From positions 204,886 to 268,885 of the forward strand of contig JASHOA010000060.1 in the NCBI GenBank assembly GCA_030041375.1: 64,000 nucleotides of DNA. The letters are read 5' to 3'. The DNA is from Acetobacteraceae bacterium (GTDB lineage Bacteria; Pseudomonadota; Alphaproteobacteria; Acetobacterales; Acetobacteraceae). A program made the position numbers and the translations under genes. The notes beneath the pieces were generated by a model. That model was not told the DNA's origin and ran no database searches. It saw nothing but the letters and a program-made list of their open reading frames with translations. Positions 8,902 through 17,791 of the stretch are shown piece by piece. Position 1 is the first letter of the stretch. Every line of letters starts with the position of its first letter.

Positions 8902-10533
8902 CTATGCGGCGTCGGCAGGGCGGGCGAGCACCGCCTCGATCAGGGCGATCGTTTCGGAAATTCCATAGAGCGCGATGAAGCCGCCGAAGCGGGGGCCGCG
9001 TTCCTGGCCGAGCAGCACCTGGTAGAGAGCGGTGAACCAGGCCAGCGCCACACCCTGCCTGCCGTCCTGCTGGGTCTCGAGAAAGGGCGGGCGGCGGCCG
9101 GCATCGTAGACGATCGCCTGCAGCCGCTCGGCGCGCTCGCCCGGTGGGAGCGCCTCGAGAGCAGTGCGATTTTCGGCCAGCTTGCCGGCAAGTGCGGCGA
9201 GAGCGGCGCGTTCGTCATCGGTGGGGGCGCGGAAATGCTTCGATGGGCGAACGAAATCCTGGTAATAGGCGATCGCGTGCCCGACCAGGCGATCGAGGAA
9301 CGGCATGGTCGCGGGCGAGGCGTGGGGCTGGTAGCGGCGGAGAAAGCCCCAGAGCATGTCGGGCGTTTCCGCGTTCACGACGGCGGCAAGCTGGAGCAGC
9401 ATGCTGAAGGGAACGGGGCTTCCGGCATTCTCCGGGACCTGGCCGCCGTGGATGAACCAGGCCGGGTTGCGCCGATGCTCGTTCTCGGGCTCGCGGCGAA
9501 GACGGGCGGTGTTGGCGAGATAGTCGTCGGTCGAGCGGGGGATGACGTCGAAATAGAGGCGCTTGGCGCGCTCCGGCGCGTGGAACATGAACTGCGCGAG
9601 GCTCTCGGCCGGGCCGTAGCGGAGCCAGTCCTCGATCGGCAAGCCGTTGCCCTTCGACTTGCTGATACGCTGGCCGTTTTCGTCGAGGAAGAGTTCGTAG
9701 GTGAAGCCCTCCGGCGGCGGGGCGCCGAGGATGCGGCAAATCCGGCCGGAGAGGCGGACGCTTTCCATCAAATCCTTGCCGGACATTTCGTAATCGACGC
9801 GAAGGGCAAACCAGCGCATCGCCCAGTCCGCCTTCCATTGCAACTTGGCGGCGCCGCCGGTTACGGGGGTTTCCCAGGCGCGGCCGGTTTGCGGGTCTTC
9901 CCAGAGGACGGTGCCGTGTTGCGGATCGGCGTGCCGGATCGGCACCTGCATGACGCGCCCGCTTTGCGGGTGGATCGGCAGCACCGGGGCGTAGGTCAGG
10001 CGCCGTTCGGGGCCGAGGGTGGGCAGGATCACCTCCATGATCTCGTCCCAGGTCTCCAGCACGCGGAGGAGTGCCGCGTCGAAGCGGCCGGATGCGTAAT
10101 AATCCGAGGAGGAGGCGAATTCATAGTCGAAGCCGAACTGGTCGAGGAAGGCGCGGAGGCGGGCGTTGTTGTGAGCGCCGAAGCTTTCGTGGGTGCCGAA
10201 GGGATCCGGCACCCGGGTGAGCGGGCGGCCGAGATGGGCGGCGAGCATCTGCCGGTTCGGTACGTTCTCCGGCACGCGGCGCAACCCGTCCATATCGTCG
10301 CTGAAGGCGAGCAGGCGGGAGGGAAGGCCGGTGAGTTCGGTGAAGGCGAGGCGGACCCAGGTTGTGCGCGCGACCTCGCCGAAGGTGCCGATATGCGGCA
10401 GGCCGGAGGGCCCGTAGCCGGTTTCGAGGAGGGCGGCCTGTTTGCTCTGGAGGGCGAGGCGGGCGGCCAGCTTCCTGGCTTCGGCGAAGGGCCAGGCGCC
10501 TGCGGGCTCGGAAGGCGGCTCAGGGGAAGGCAT
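8902..10533 (-). CDS. lysS: Lysyl-tRNA synthetase, class I
   Basis: 543 residues, the archaeal/alphaproteobacterial class I enzyme that charges tRNA-Lys. The HIGH-type motif is GLPHIGTF near residue 43-50 and the KMSKS-type motif is RISKSKGN near residue 289; the DMDGLRRVPENVP block is a class I LysRS hallmark. ATP and lysine are consumed in the cytoplasm. The stop abuts the GTG of the mprF-like gene, which is notable because MprF enzymes use Lys-tRNA. It is in line with the typical family length of 520-550 residues. Confidence 0.95.
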   Translation of the reverse strand: MPSPEPPSEPAGAWPFAEARKLAARLALQSKQAALLETGYGPSGLPHIGTFGEVARTTWVRLAFTELTGLPSRLLAFSDDMDGLRRVPENVPNRQMLAAHLGRPLTRVPDPFGTHESFGAHNNARLRAFLDQFGFDYEFASSSDYYASGRFDAALLRVLETWDEIMEVILPTLGPERRLTYAPVLPIHPQSGRVMQVPIRHADPQHGTVLWEDPQTGRAWETPVTGGAAKLQWKADWAMRWFALRVDYEMSGKDLMESVRLSGRICRILGAPPPEGFTYELFLDENGQRISKSKGNGLPIEDWLRYGPAESLAQFMFHAPERAKRLYFDVIPRSTDDYLANTARLRREPENEHRRNPAWFIHGGQVPENAGSPVPFSMLLQLAAVVNAETPDMLWGFLRRYQPHASPATMPFLDRLVGHAIAYYQDFVRPSKHFRAPTDDERAALAALAGKLAENRTALEALPPGERAERLQAIVYDAGRRPPFLETQQDGRQGVALAWFTALYQVLLGQERGPRFGGFIALYGISETIALIEAVLARPADAA

Positions 10534-10613
10534 CAGGGCAAGCTAGAAAGGGCGGAAACCGCGGTCAATTCGCGGCCTGACGGCATCCCTGTTGTGCCAG
10601 GTTTCGGGCGCGT

Positions 10614-11699
10614 TCAGGTCTGGCGCCAGCCGAAGCGGCGACCGAGCCAGCGTCTCAGCGCGAGGAGCGTTGCGGCATCGGCGGCGACGGCCGTGGTGCT
10701 GGCATTGGCAGCAGGGCCCGATTCCGGGCTGAGGCCGGCGCCGGCGGCGAGCCCGCGCACGGTGGCGGCTTGTACCAGTTGCTCACCGACTTCTCTCCAC
10801 AACGCGACAACGTCGGTTGGGGTGAGTTGCGGCAGGACGAGGGCGAAAGCGAGCAACGTGGCGGCGGCAGCCGCGCGCCATGCGTCAACCAGCGGCCCCT
10901 GTGGCTGATGGCCGAGCAGCGTGAGGGAGACTTCTTCGAAGGTCGGGATACCGGGGAGGAGTGGATCGCGCTGCCAATGGCCCGTCGCGTCAGGGCGGCC
11001 GAAGGAAAAGAGCGCGCGTACCCCCGTCGAAGCGAGATTTTCCATGCGGCTCGGAACGTCCTCGTCGTGCAGCAGCACGAGATCGACGCTGCCTGCCGCG
11101 AGGGATGCGAGCGCTTGCTGTGCGGTGTCCAATCCGAATACGGGTACTGCATTGGCTTCGAGCAAATCGAGCGCGATCAGGACCGGCAGTTCCGGGCCCG
11201 TGGGGCCGGAGGCAGCGACGCGCGGCGTGGTGCCGGGCCCGAGGGCGGAAAGCGGCACGCGGCCCACCACGACGGCGGGACCGACGGCGTCCATAACAGG
11301 AACCCAGCTTGCGGTGTCGAAATGAACGCGTGGCTCGCCGACGAGCCACGCCGTTGCTGCGGCGCCGGGCACGAGGAGAGCGGTCGCGCCGTCGGGTGCG
11401 GCGCGGACGGCGAACTGGTTGGCCCCCGTGACGCCGTCATTGCCGATGGCGTTCTCTTTGAAGACGCGAGTGCCCGGCGGCAGCAGGCGGCCGAGAATGG
11501 GCGTGAAAGTATCCGCCCACCAGTCGACCCGTTCGCCGGGGGTGCCGGCTACCAGCAGCCGTACGCCATTCGGGAAGGGTTGGCTCGCCATGGCGGTTGC
11601 GGCGCGTGCACGCCTTGATCCCGCGAACAAGGCCAGCCCGCCGGGCAGCATGAACAGTCGCAGTGCCTGGCGGCGCGAAGGGCAATGTTGCGCCCGCAT
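10614..11699 (-). CDS. Bug-type periplasmic binding protein (tripartite tricarboxylate transporter family)
   Basis: 361 residues from the ATG at 11699, preceded by GGGGGAGGAA. The leader has SRRQALRLF followed by a hydrophobic run and ends near RARAATA, so export by Tat or Sec is possible. VRLLVAGTPGERVDWWADTF, VFKENAIGNDGVTGANQFAV and AAPDGATALLV correspond to the conserved first half of Bug/TctC proteins. The C-terminal third is more divergent and alanine-rich. No TctA/TctB membrane partners are nearby, which is common for orphan Bug proteins. The ligand, probably a carboxylate, is unknown. Confidence 0.75.
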   Translation of the reverse strand: MRAQHCPSRRQALRLFMLPGGLALFAGSRRARAATAMASQPFPNGVRLLVAGTPGERVDWWADTFTPILGRLLPPGTRVFKENAIGNDGVTGANQFAVRAAPDGATALLVPGAAATAWLVGEPRVHFDTASWVPVMDAVGPAVVVGRVPLSALGPGTTPRVAASGPTGPELPVLIALDLLEANAVPVFGLDTAQQALASLAAGSVDLVLLHDEDVPSRMENLASTGVRALFSFGRPDATGHWQRDPLLPGIPTFEEVSLTLLGHQPQGPLVDAWRAAAAATLLAFALVLPQLTPTDVVALWREVGEQLVQAATVRGLAAGAGLSPESGPAANASTTAVAADAATLLALRRWLGRRFGWRQT

Positions 11700-11766
11700 T
11701 TCCTCCCCCGTTTTGAGGGCCACCTCTAACCTCCTGTCGGCGCCTGTCAAATCAATCCGGCTGTTG

Positions 11767-12282
11767 TCAGTGGTCGAACGTCATCAGGGATTCAAAAGGA
11801 ACGTCGAGCCGGCTGCGGCCGTTGAGGAAGGAAAGCTCGATCAAGGCGGCGGCTGCCGGGACCAATGCGCCGACGTGGCGCAGCAGGATGATACCCGCGT
11901 TCATGGTACCTCCGGTTGCGAGCAGGTCGTCCACGATGACGACGCGCTGGCCGGGGGCGACGGCATCTGCCTGGACCTCCACGCGGTCGGCTCCGTATTC
12001 CAGTGCGTAATCGTAGCCGACGGTGAGGCCCGGGAGCTTGCCCGCCTTGCGCAGCATCAGGAATCCGCAGCCGAGCTTCAGTGCCAGTGGCGCCGAAACG
12101 AGGAAGCCGCGCGATTCGATGCCGGCGAGGAGGTCGGGCTGGTACGGCCGGACGAGCTCGGCAAGACGCTCCATAGCCGCCTGCCAGGCTTCGGCGTGAC
12201 GGAGCAATGTCGAGATGTCACGAAACAGGATGCCAGGCTTTGGAAAATCCGGAATGCTGCGGACGTGATCCCTGAGGTCCAT
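11767..12282 (-). CDS. apt: Adenine phosphoribosyltransferase
   Basis: 171 residues from the ATG at 12282 with GGGAG about ten bases upstream. [12 protein letters not shown] is the classical APRT N-terminal motif, GIESRGFL the adenine/flexible-loop region, and [13 protein letters not shown] the PRPP-binding motif. It converts adenine plus PRPP to AMP in purine salvage. Length and motifs are normal for the family. It stands between rnj and the Bug-type gene on the same strand. Confidence 0.96.
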   Translation of the reverse strand: MDLRDHVRSIPDFPKPGILFRDISTLLRHAEAWQAAMERLAELVRPYQPDLLAGIESRGFLVSAPLALKLGCGFLMLRKAGKLPGLTVGYDYALEYGADRVEVQADAVAPGQRVVIVDDLLATGGTMNAGIILLRHVGALVPAAAALIELSFLNGRSRLDVPFESLMTFDH

Positions 12283-12334
12283 GCGCTTGCTCCCGTTTGA
12301 CTGATCGAGCCGTATCGGGTCCCGCACGAGCATC

Positions 12335-13984
12335 TCATTCGACCCGGAGAAGATGGACGTCGACAAGCGGCCGCTTGCCATAGCGGCGCGCGAACGCCCG
12401 GCGCAGAGCGGAGCGGGCGGCTTCGGCGAAGGAAGCGTCGTTCACGCGCAGTTCCCGGGGCAGATCCTGAAGTGCCTGGGCGAACTCGTCGCCGAGTTCG
12501 GCGACCTCGGGATCATCCTCCTCGAAGAGTCCGGGCGCGCTGACACGCGGGCGGCCGAGAACGCGGTGCGAGCGATCGACGGCGAGGCTGCCGAGTACGA
12601 TCCCGTTGCCGAGCATACGCCGGCGTGCCGTCATGACCGGGCCTTGCAGCGGGATGAGCCGGTTTCCGTCCAGCACGAGGCGACCCACGGGCGCGGTATC
12701 GACGACCTTGGGCGCCTCGGGGGCCAACTGCAGGATTTCGCCATCCTCAAGCAGCATGGGCCGGATACCGAGTTCCTGGGCGAGACCGGCATGGGCGGTG
12801 AGGTGGCGCCATTCGCCGTGCACCGGAACGGCCACAAGCGGTTTCACCAATCGGTAGAGCTTGCGCAATTCGTCGCGTGCCGGATGGCCGGAGACATGGA
12901 CCATATGGTCGGCGTCCGTCATCAGCCGCACGCCGCGGCGGACCAGGTTGTCCTGCACCGCGCCGATGGCGCGCTCGTTTCCGGGAATGACGCGGCTGCT
13001 GAAGACGACCGTGTCGCCCTCGCCGAGGGCGATGCGCGGATGGGTATCGGCGGCGATGCGCGAAAGCGCGCTCCTCGGCTCGCCCTGGCTGCCGCTGACC
13101 AGAAGGAGGAGGCGCTCGTCCGGTGTTTCGTTGGCCTGATCTTCGGACAGGAAAGGCGGGATCGTTTTGAGATAGCCGCATTCCCGGGCCGCTGCCTCGA
13201 GATTGCGGAGCGAGCGCCCGGCGATGGCGACACTGCGGCCGGCGCCCAGGGCGGCGAGAGCCACAGATTCGACGCGCGCGACGTTGCTTGCAAAGCAGGT
13301 GACGGCAATGCGACCCGGCAGGTCCCGGATCAGCGCAGCGAGCGTGCGGCGGACATCGGCCTCCGAGCCGGAATGGCCTTCCACCATTGCATTGGTGGAA
13401 TCGCAGACCATGGCGAGCACGTTTTCCGCTGCCAGGGCTGCGAATCCGGCCTCGTCGGTTGGCGGCCCGATGAGGGGATGCGGGTCGAGTTTCCAGTCGC
13501 CGGTGTGCAGAACCGTGCCATAGGGTGTGCGGATCACCAGAGCCTGCGATTCAGGAATGGAATGCGCCACGCGCAGGAACTGGAGCGAGAAGGGAGGGCG
13601 TGCAAAATTTCCGCCTGGCGGTACGATCTCGAGCCTGACCTCGGACAGGAGGCCGGCTTCGGCAAGCTTGCGGGTCAGCACGGCCGCGGCGAACGGAGTC
13701 GCAAAGATCGGACAGCGAAGTTCCCGCCAGAGCCAGGGCACGGCGCCGAGATGGTCCTCGTGCGCGTGAGTGATGACAAGGCCGACCAGTGCCCGGCTGC
13801 GCTCGGCAATGAAACCGGGATCGGGCAGCATGATTTCGGCTTCCGGATATTCGGCGGCGCCGAAGCCGATGCCGCAATCGACTGCGAGCCATTTGCCGTT
13901 GCAGCGGTAGAGATTGAGGTTCATGCCGATCTCGCCGGTGCCGCCCAGTGGCAGGAAGGCAAGATCACCCGCCTTGTTATCCAT
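12335..13984 (-). CDS. rnj: Ribonuclease J
   Basis: 549 residues from the ATG at 13984, which overlaps the coaX stop as [18 protein letters not shown] opens the metallo-beta-lactamase domain; the zinc site includes [12 protein letters not shown] near residue 75 and HTGDWK. The beta-CASP region has [11 protein letters not shown] and the end has the RNase J C-terminal domain with [12 protein letters not shown]. RNase J is a 5'-3' exo- and endoribonuclease in rRNA maturation and mRNA decay and replaces RNase E functions in many bacteria. The coaX-rnj arrangement next to nuo is common in alphaproteobacteria. Confidence 0.95.
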   Translation of the reverse strand: MDNKAGDLAFLPLGGTGEIGMNLNLYRCNGKWLAVDCGIGFGAAEYPEAEIMLPDPGFIAERSRALVGLVITHAHEDHLGAVPWLWRELRCPIFATPFAAAVLTRKLAEAGLLSEVRLEIVPPGGNFARPPFSLQFLRVAHSIPESQALVIRTPYGTVLHTGDWKLDPHPLIGPPTDEAGFAALAAENVLAMVCDSTNAMVEGHSGSEADVRRTLAALIRDLPGRIAVTCFASNVARVESVALAALGAGRSVAIAGRSLRNLEAAARECGYLKTIPPFLSEDQANETPDERLLLLVSGSQGEPRSALSRIAADTHPRIALGEGDTVVFSSRVIPGNERAIGAVQDNLVRRGVRLMTDADHMVHVSGHPARDELRKLYRLVKPLVAVPVHGEWRHLTAHAGLAQELGIRPMLLEDGEILQLAPEAPKVVDTAPVGRLVLDGNRLIPLQGPVMTARRRMLGNGIVLGSLAVDRSHRVLGRPRVSAPGLFEEDDPEVAELGDEFAQALQDLPRELRVNDASFAEAARSALRRAFARRYGKRPLVDVHLLRVE

Positions 13985-14793
13985 CACGTGCTGCCCTGCC
14001 GGCGCGTGCGGGCGCGCCCAGGCGCGGGGCGTGGATTGCGGGCCGCGAGAAGGCGGAGCCCGTGCAGCGTGAGTTCGAGGTCGGTGCCTTGGATCAAGGT
14101 CGTGCCTTCGGCAAAGAGCGGCGCCAGGCCGCCGGTGGCCAGCACCTTGAGGGGGCTGCCGAATTCGGCGCGGATGCGCGCGACCAGCCCCTCCACCAGG
14201 CCGACATATCCCCAGTAAATCCCGGACTGCATCGCGGGGACGGTGGCGCGGCCGATCACCGACTGCGGCCGGGCGATGCCGATCCGCGGCAACTGTGCGG
14301 CGGCGTGGTGCAGGGCCTCGATGGAAAGATTGATGCCCGGTGCGATCACCCCGCCATGATAGGCGCCGTCGGCGCCGATGACGTCGAATGTGGTTGCGGT
14401 CCCGAAATCGATTACCACCAGCGGGCCGCCGTAAATCTGGTGGGCGGCGAGCGCGTTCAAGAGGCGGTCTGCGCCGACCTCGTCGGGGCTGTCGACGCGG
14501 ATCTCAAAACCCCAGTCGAGGCCGGCGCGGGCGATGAGAGGCTCGACAGCGATCCAGTCGCGGCACAATCGCCTGAGATGGTAGAGTGCACTCGGCACCA
14601 CGGTGCCGATCGCCGCGTTGTCGATGTCGGCCGGCTTGAGCCCCGCATGACCGAGCAGCGCGAGGAGCCAGACGGCGTATTCATCCGACGTTCGCTCCGG
14701 TTCGGTTGCGATGCGCCAGATGCCGCGCCAGCCGGCCCCATCATGCACGGCGGCGACGACGTTGGTGTTGCCGGCGTCGATCACCAGCAGCAC
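13984..14793 (-). CDS. coaX: Type III pantothenate kinase
   Basis: 269 residues from a GTG at 14793 with GGGAG five bases upstream. [10 protein letters not shown] is the phosphate-binding motif 1 of the ASKHA fold, DEVGADRL and [12 protein letters not shown] are the CoaX motifs 2 and 3, and GGVIAPGI follows. It phosphorylates pantothenate in the first step of CoA synthesis and is not subject to the CoA feedback of CoaA. The stop overlaps the rnj start, so the pair is co-translated. The C-terminal ten residues are arginine-rich and probably unstructured. Confidence 0.95.
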   Translation of the reverse strand: MLLVIDAGNTNVVAAVHDGAGWRGIWRIATEPERTSDEYAVWLLALLGHAGLKPADIDNAAIGTVVPSALYHLRRLCRDWIAVEPLIARAGLDWGFEIRVDSPDEVGADRLLNALAAHQIYGGPLVVIDFGTATTFDVIGADGAYHGGVIAPGINLSIEALHHAAAQLPRIGIARPQSVIGRATVPAMQSGIYWGYVGLVEGLVARIRAEFGSPLKVLATGGLAPLFAEGTTLIQGTDLELTLHGLRLLAARNPRPAPGRARTRRQGST

Positions 14794-14845
14794 ACGGCAT
14801 CTCCCGGTCCGGCTGGCGCCTCACGCATGGCCGGGCTTCTTGAGG

Positions 14846-16267
14846 TCAACCGAAGAGTACCTGGGCTGCCGCCTGAGCCGCGGCCACGATCGGGGCGGAG
14901 AAGAGGACGAAAAAGACCGTGAAGAGGCCGGTCGCTGCCGCCACGAACGAGACCATCGCCGGCCGCTGATCGATCGCCGGCGCCGGCGCGTCCATGAACA
15001 TGACCTTGACGATGCGGATGTAATAGTATGCGCCAACGACACTGGTCAGCACACCGATGATGGCGAGAGTCCACATGCCTGCCTGCACCGCCGCCAGAAA
15101 GACGTAGAGCTTGCCGAAGAATCCGGCGAGCGGCGGAATGCCGGCCATGCTGAAGAGAAAGACCGCAAAGGCGAGTGCCAGGGCGGGATCGGTGCGGGCG
15201 AGGCCGGCGAGATCGGAAATCTGTTCGAACACACGGCCGTGGCGGCGCATGGCGATGATGCCGGCGAAGATGCCGACATTCATGAAGACATAGACGACGA
15301 GATAGATCAGCGCGCCACGCAGGCCCGCTTCGGTGCCGGCGGCGAGCCCGATCAAGGTGTAGCCCATGTGGCCGATCGCGGAGTAGGCCATCAGGCGCTT
15401 GAAGTTGGTCTGGCCGATTGCGGCCAGCGCGCCCAGGATCATGCTGCCGAGCGAGACCAGTTCGATCAGGAGCCGCCAGTCGAGAGAGAGATGACCGAAT
15501 GGGGTCGAGAGCGTGCGCAGGAGGAGCGCCATGCCGGCCACTTTCGGAGCCGTGCCGATGAAGACGGTGACGGGGGTCGGCGCACCCTCGTAGACGTCGG
15601 GCGTCCACATGTGGAACGGCACCGCGGAGACCTCGAAGACGAGACCGGCGATGACGAAGACGATGCCGACGACCAAACCGGGCGAGGCGCCGCCGGGCGC
15701 GTTGAGCGCCGAGGCGAGGGCGGCGAAGGAAGTCGAGCCGGCGAAGCCGTAGACGAGGGAGATGCCATAGAGGAGGAGGCCGGAGGCCAGCGCGCCGAGA
15801 ACGAAATATTTGAGCGCGGCCTCGCTCGAGCGGATGGCGGTGCGGTTGAAGGCGGTGACGACGTAGAGCGAGATGAGCTGCAGCTCGAGCCCGAGATAGA
15901 GCGTCATCAGGTTCGCCGCCGAGACCATGGTCATCATGCCGACCACGGCGAACAGGATCAGCACCGGGAACTCGAAGCGGGCAATTCCTTCGTGGCGGTT
16001 GTAGTCGAAGGACAGCATCAGCGCGAGCGCGGCGCCGGCCAGGATCAGGATCTTCACGAACCGCGAAAACGCATCGACGACGAAAAGGTCGCCGTAACCG
16101 CTGCCGTCCGGCGTGGAGAGGACCAGGAAGGCTGCGACAAGGAAAGCGCCGAGCGTGAGCATGTTGCAGGGAACGCTCGCGTCACGGCGGTACAGTACAC
16201 CGAAAAGGAGGATCGCCATGCCGGAAAGGGCAAGCACGATCTCGGGAAGGGCGATCTGCCAGTTCAT
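14846..16267 (-). CDS. nuoN: NADH-quinone oxidoreductase subunit N
   Basis: 473 residues, a Mrp-antiporter-like proton-pumping subunit of complex I with about 14 membrane helices. SSEAALKYFVLGALASGLLL is the characteristic broken-helix lysine/glutamate region, and PFHMWTPDVYEGAPTPVT is a signature shared by the antiporter-like subunits. The start ATG overlaps the nuoM stop (ATGA), so translation is coupled. It ends the 14-gene nuo operon; no birA gene separates it from coaX, as it often does in related genomes. Confidence 0.96.
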   Translation of the reverse strand: MNWQIALPEIVLALSGMAILLFGVLYRRDASVPCNMLTLGAFLVAAFLVLSTPDGSGYGDLFVVDAFSRFVKILILAGAALALMLSFDYNRHEGIARFEFPVLILFAVVGMMTMVSAANLMTLYLGLELQLISLYVVTAFNRTAIRSSEAALKYFVLGALASGLLLYGISLVYGFAGSTSFAALASALNAPGGASPGLVVGIVFVIAGLVFEVSAVPFHMWTPDVYEGAPTPVTVFIGTAPKVAGMALLLRTLSTPFGHLSLDWRLLIELVSLGSMILGALAAIGQTNFKRLMAYSAIGHMGYTLIGLAAGTEAGLRGALIYLVVYVFMNVGIFAGIIAMRRHGRVFEQISDLAGLARTDPALALAFAVFLFSMAGIPPLAGFFGKLYVFLAAVQAGMWTLAIIGVLTSVVGAYYYIRIVKVMFMDAPAPAIDQRPAMVSFVAAATGLFTVFFVLFSAPIVAAAQAAAQVLFG

Positions 16268-17787
16268 CGCGGGAGCATCCCGGCGAGATGCACGCCATGC
16301 AGCATCGCCATCTGGTGGTTCTGCACGATCTGGCCGATGCTCGCGGCCCAGAAGCTCGTGAAGCTCGCAGGGTAGATGCCCATCCAGAGGGTCAGCACGA
16401 CGAGCGGGGCGAACACCGCGACTTCGCGGGGGCTGAGGTCGAGGAAATTCTTCAGGTCGGCGTGCATAATGGTGCCGAAAATGACGCGGCGGTACATGTA
16501 GAGCATGTAACCGACGCTCAGAATCATGCCGGTGCCGCCGAGCAGGGCGAGCCAGAAATTGACCTGCAAGGCGCCGATCATGACCAGGATCTCGCCGACG
16601 AACCCGGAGGTTCCGGGCAGGCCGACGCTGGCCAGGGAGAAGAACATCAGGATCAGCGCGTAGAAGGGCATGCGGTCGATCAGGCCGCCGAAGCGATCGA
16701 TCTCGTGCGTATGCAGCCGGTCATAGAGGACGCCGACGCACAGGAACAGGGCGGCGGAGACGACGCCGTGCGAGAGCATCTGGAACATCGCGCCCTGCAG
16801 CCCCTGCTCGTTGAAGGTGAAGGTGCCGATGGTGACGAGGCCCATGTGCGCGACCGAGGAATAGGCGATCAGCTTCTTCATGTCGTCCTGTGCCAGGGCG
16901 ACGAAGGACGTGTAGATGACCGCCATCACGCCGAGCGCGAACATCAGGGGCGCCAGCGTGGCGGAGGCCACGGGGAGCAGGGGGACCGAAAAGCGGAGGA
17001 ATCCGTAGCCACCGAATTTCAGCAACACGCCCGCGAGCATGACGGAGCCCGCGGTCGGGGCCTCGACGTGGGCATCGGGAAGCCAGGTGTGCACCGGCCA
17101 CATCGGGAGCTTGACGGCGAAGGAGGCGAGGAAGGCGAGGAAAAGCCAGATCTGCATGGAGGCCGGGAGCTTCGTGTGCAGCAGAGTGGCGATGTCCATG
17201 GTGCCGGTCTGGTACCAGACGGCGAGGATCGCCAACAGCAGCAGCACGGAACCGGCGAGCGTGAAGAGGAAGAACTTGAAGGCGGAATAGATGCGCCTCG
17301 GCCCGCCCCAGACCCCGATGATCAGGTACATCGGGATCAGAGTGCCCTCGAAGAACATGTAGAAGATGATGAAATCGAGCGAGCAGAAGGTGCCGACCAT
17401 CATCGTTTCGAGGATCAGGAAGGCGAGCATGTACTCGCGCACCTGGTATTTGATGATCTCCCAGCTTGCGAGCACGCAGATCGGTGTGAGGGCGGTCGAG
17501 AGGAGGACGAAGAGCACGCTGATGCCGTCCACCCCGAGGTGATAGGTGAGGCCGTATTCCGGCATCCAGGGAACGTTCTCGACGAACTGGAAGCCGGGAT
17601 CGGAGGGGTTGAACTTCACCCAGAGAACGAGGCTCAGGCCGAACACGATGAGGCTGGTCCAGAGGGCGGCCCAGCGGGCGTTGCGGGCGACGGCTTCCGC
17701 GTCGCCGCGGATGGAGAGGATGATCGCGCCGCCGACCAGCGGCAGCCAGGTGACCAGCGAGAGGACGGGGAAGCCGGCGGCGTTCAT
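16264..17787 (-). CDS. nuoM: NADH-quinone oxidoreductase subunit M
   Basis: 507 residues from the ATG at 17787 (MNAAGFPVLS); the longer open frame upstream has no start signal. It is an antiporter-like proton-channel subunit. Landmarks are GVDGISVLFVLLST, VKLPMWPVHTWLPDAHVEAP (lysine in helix 7-8 and the conserved HTWLPDAH) and VAHMGLVTIG. It lies between nuoL and nuoN with a four-base gap upstream and an overlap downstream. Confidence 0.96.
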   Translation of the reverse strand: MNAAGFPVLSLVTWLPLVGGAIILSIRGDAEAVARNARWAALWTSLIVFGLSLVLWVKFNPSDPGFQFVENVPWMPEYGLTYHLGVDGISVLFVLLSTALTPICVLASWEIIKYQVREYMLAFLILETMMVGTFCSLDFIIFYMFFEGTLIPMYLIIGVWGGPRRIYSAFKFFLFTLAGSVLLLLAILAVWYQTGTMDIATLLHTKLPASMQIWLFLAFLASFAVKLPMWPVHTWLPDAHVEAPTAGSVMLAGVLLKFGGYGFLRFSVPLLPVASATLAPLMFALGVMAVIYTSFVALAQDDMKKLIAYSSVAHMGLVTIGTFTFNEQGLQGAMFQMLSHGVVSAALFLCVGVLYDRLHTHEIDRFGGLIDRMPFYALILMFFSLASVGLPGTSGFVGEILVMIGALQVNFWLALLGGTGMILSVGYMLYMYRRVIFGTIMHADLKNFLDLSPREVAVFAPLVVLTLWMGIYPASFTSFWAASIGQIVQNHQMAMLHGVHLAGMLPR

Positions 17788-17791
17788 CGGC

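Noticed and set aside
7483..10908. A 1141-codon open frame on the plus strand
   Set aside because: It is antisense to mprF-like and lysS, rich in Glu/Gly/Arg/Asp and without domain motifs; long antisense frames are expected in GC-rich genes with few stops.
12353..14218. 621-codon plus-strand frame opposite rnj
   Set aside because: Antisense shadow of a conserved RNase J gene.
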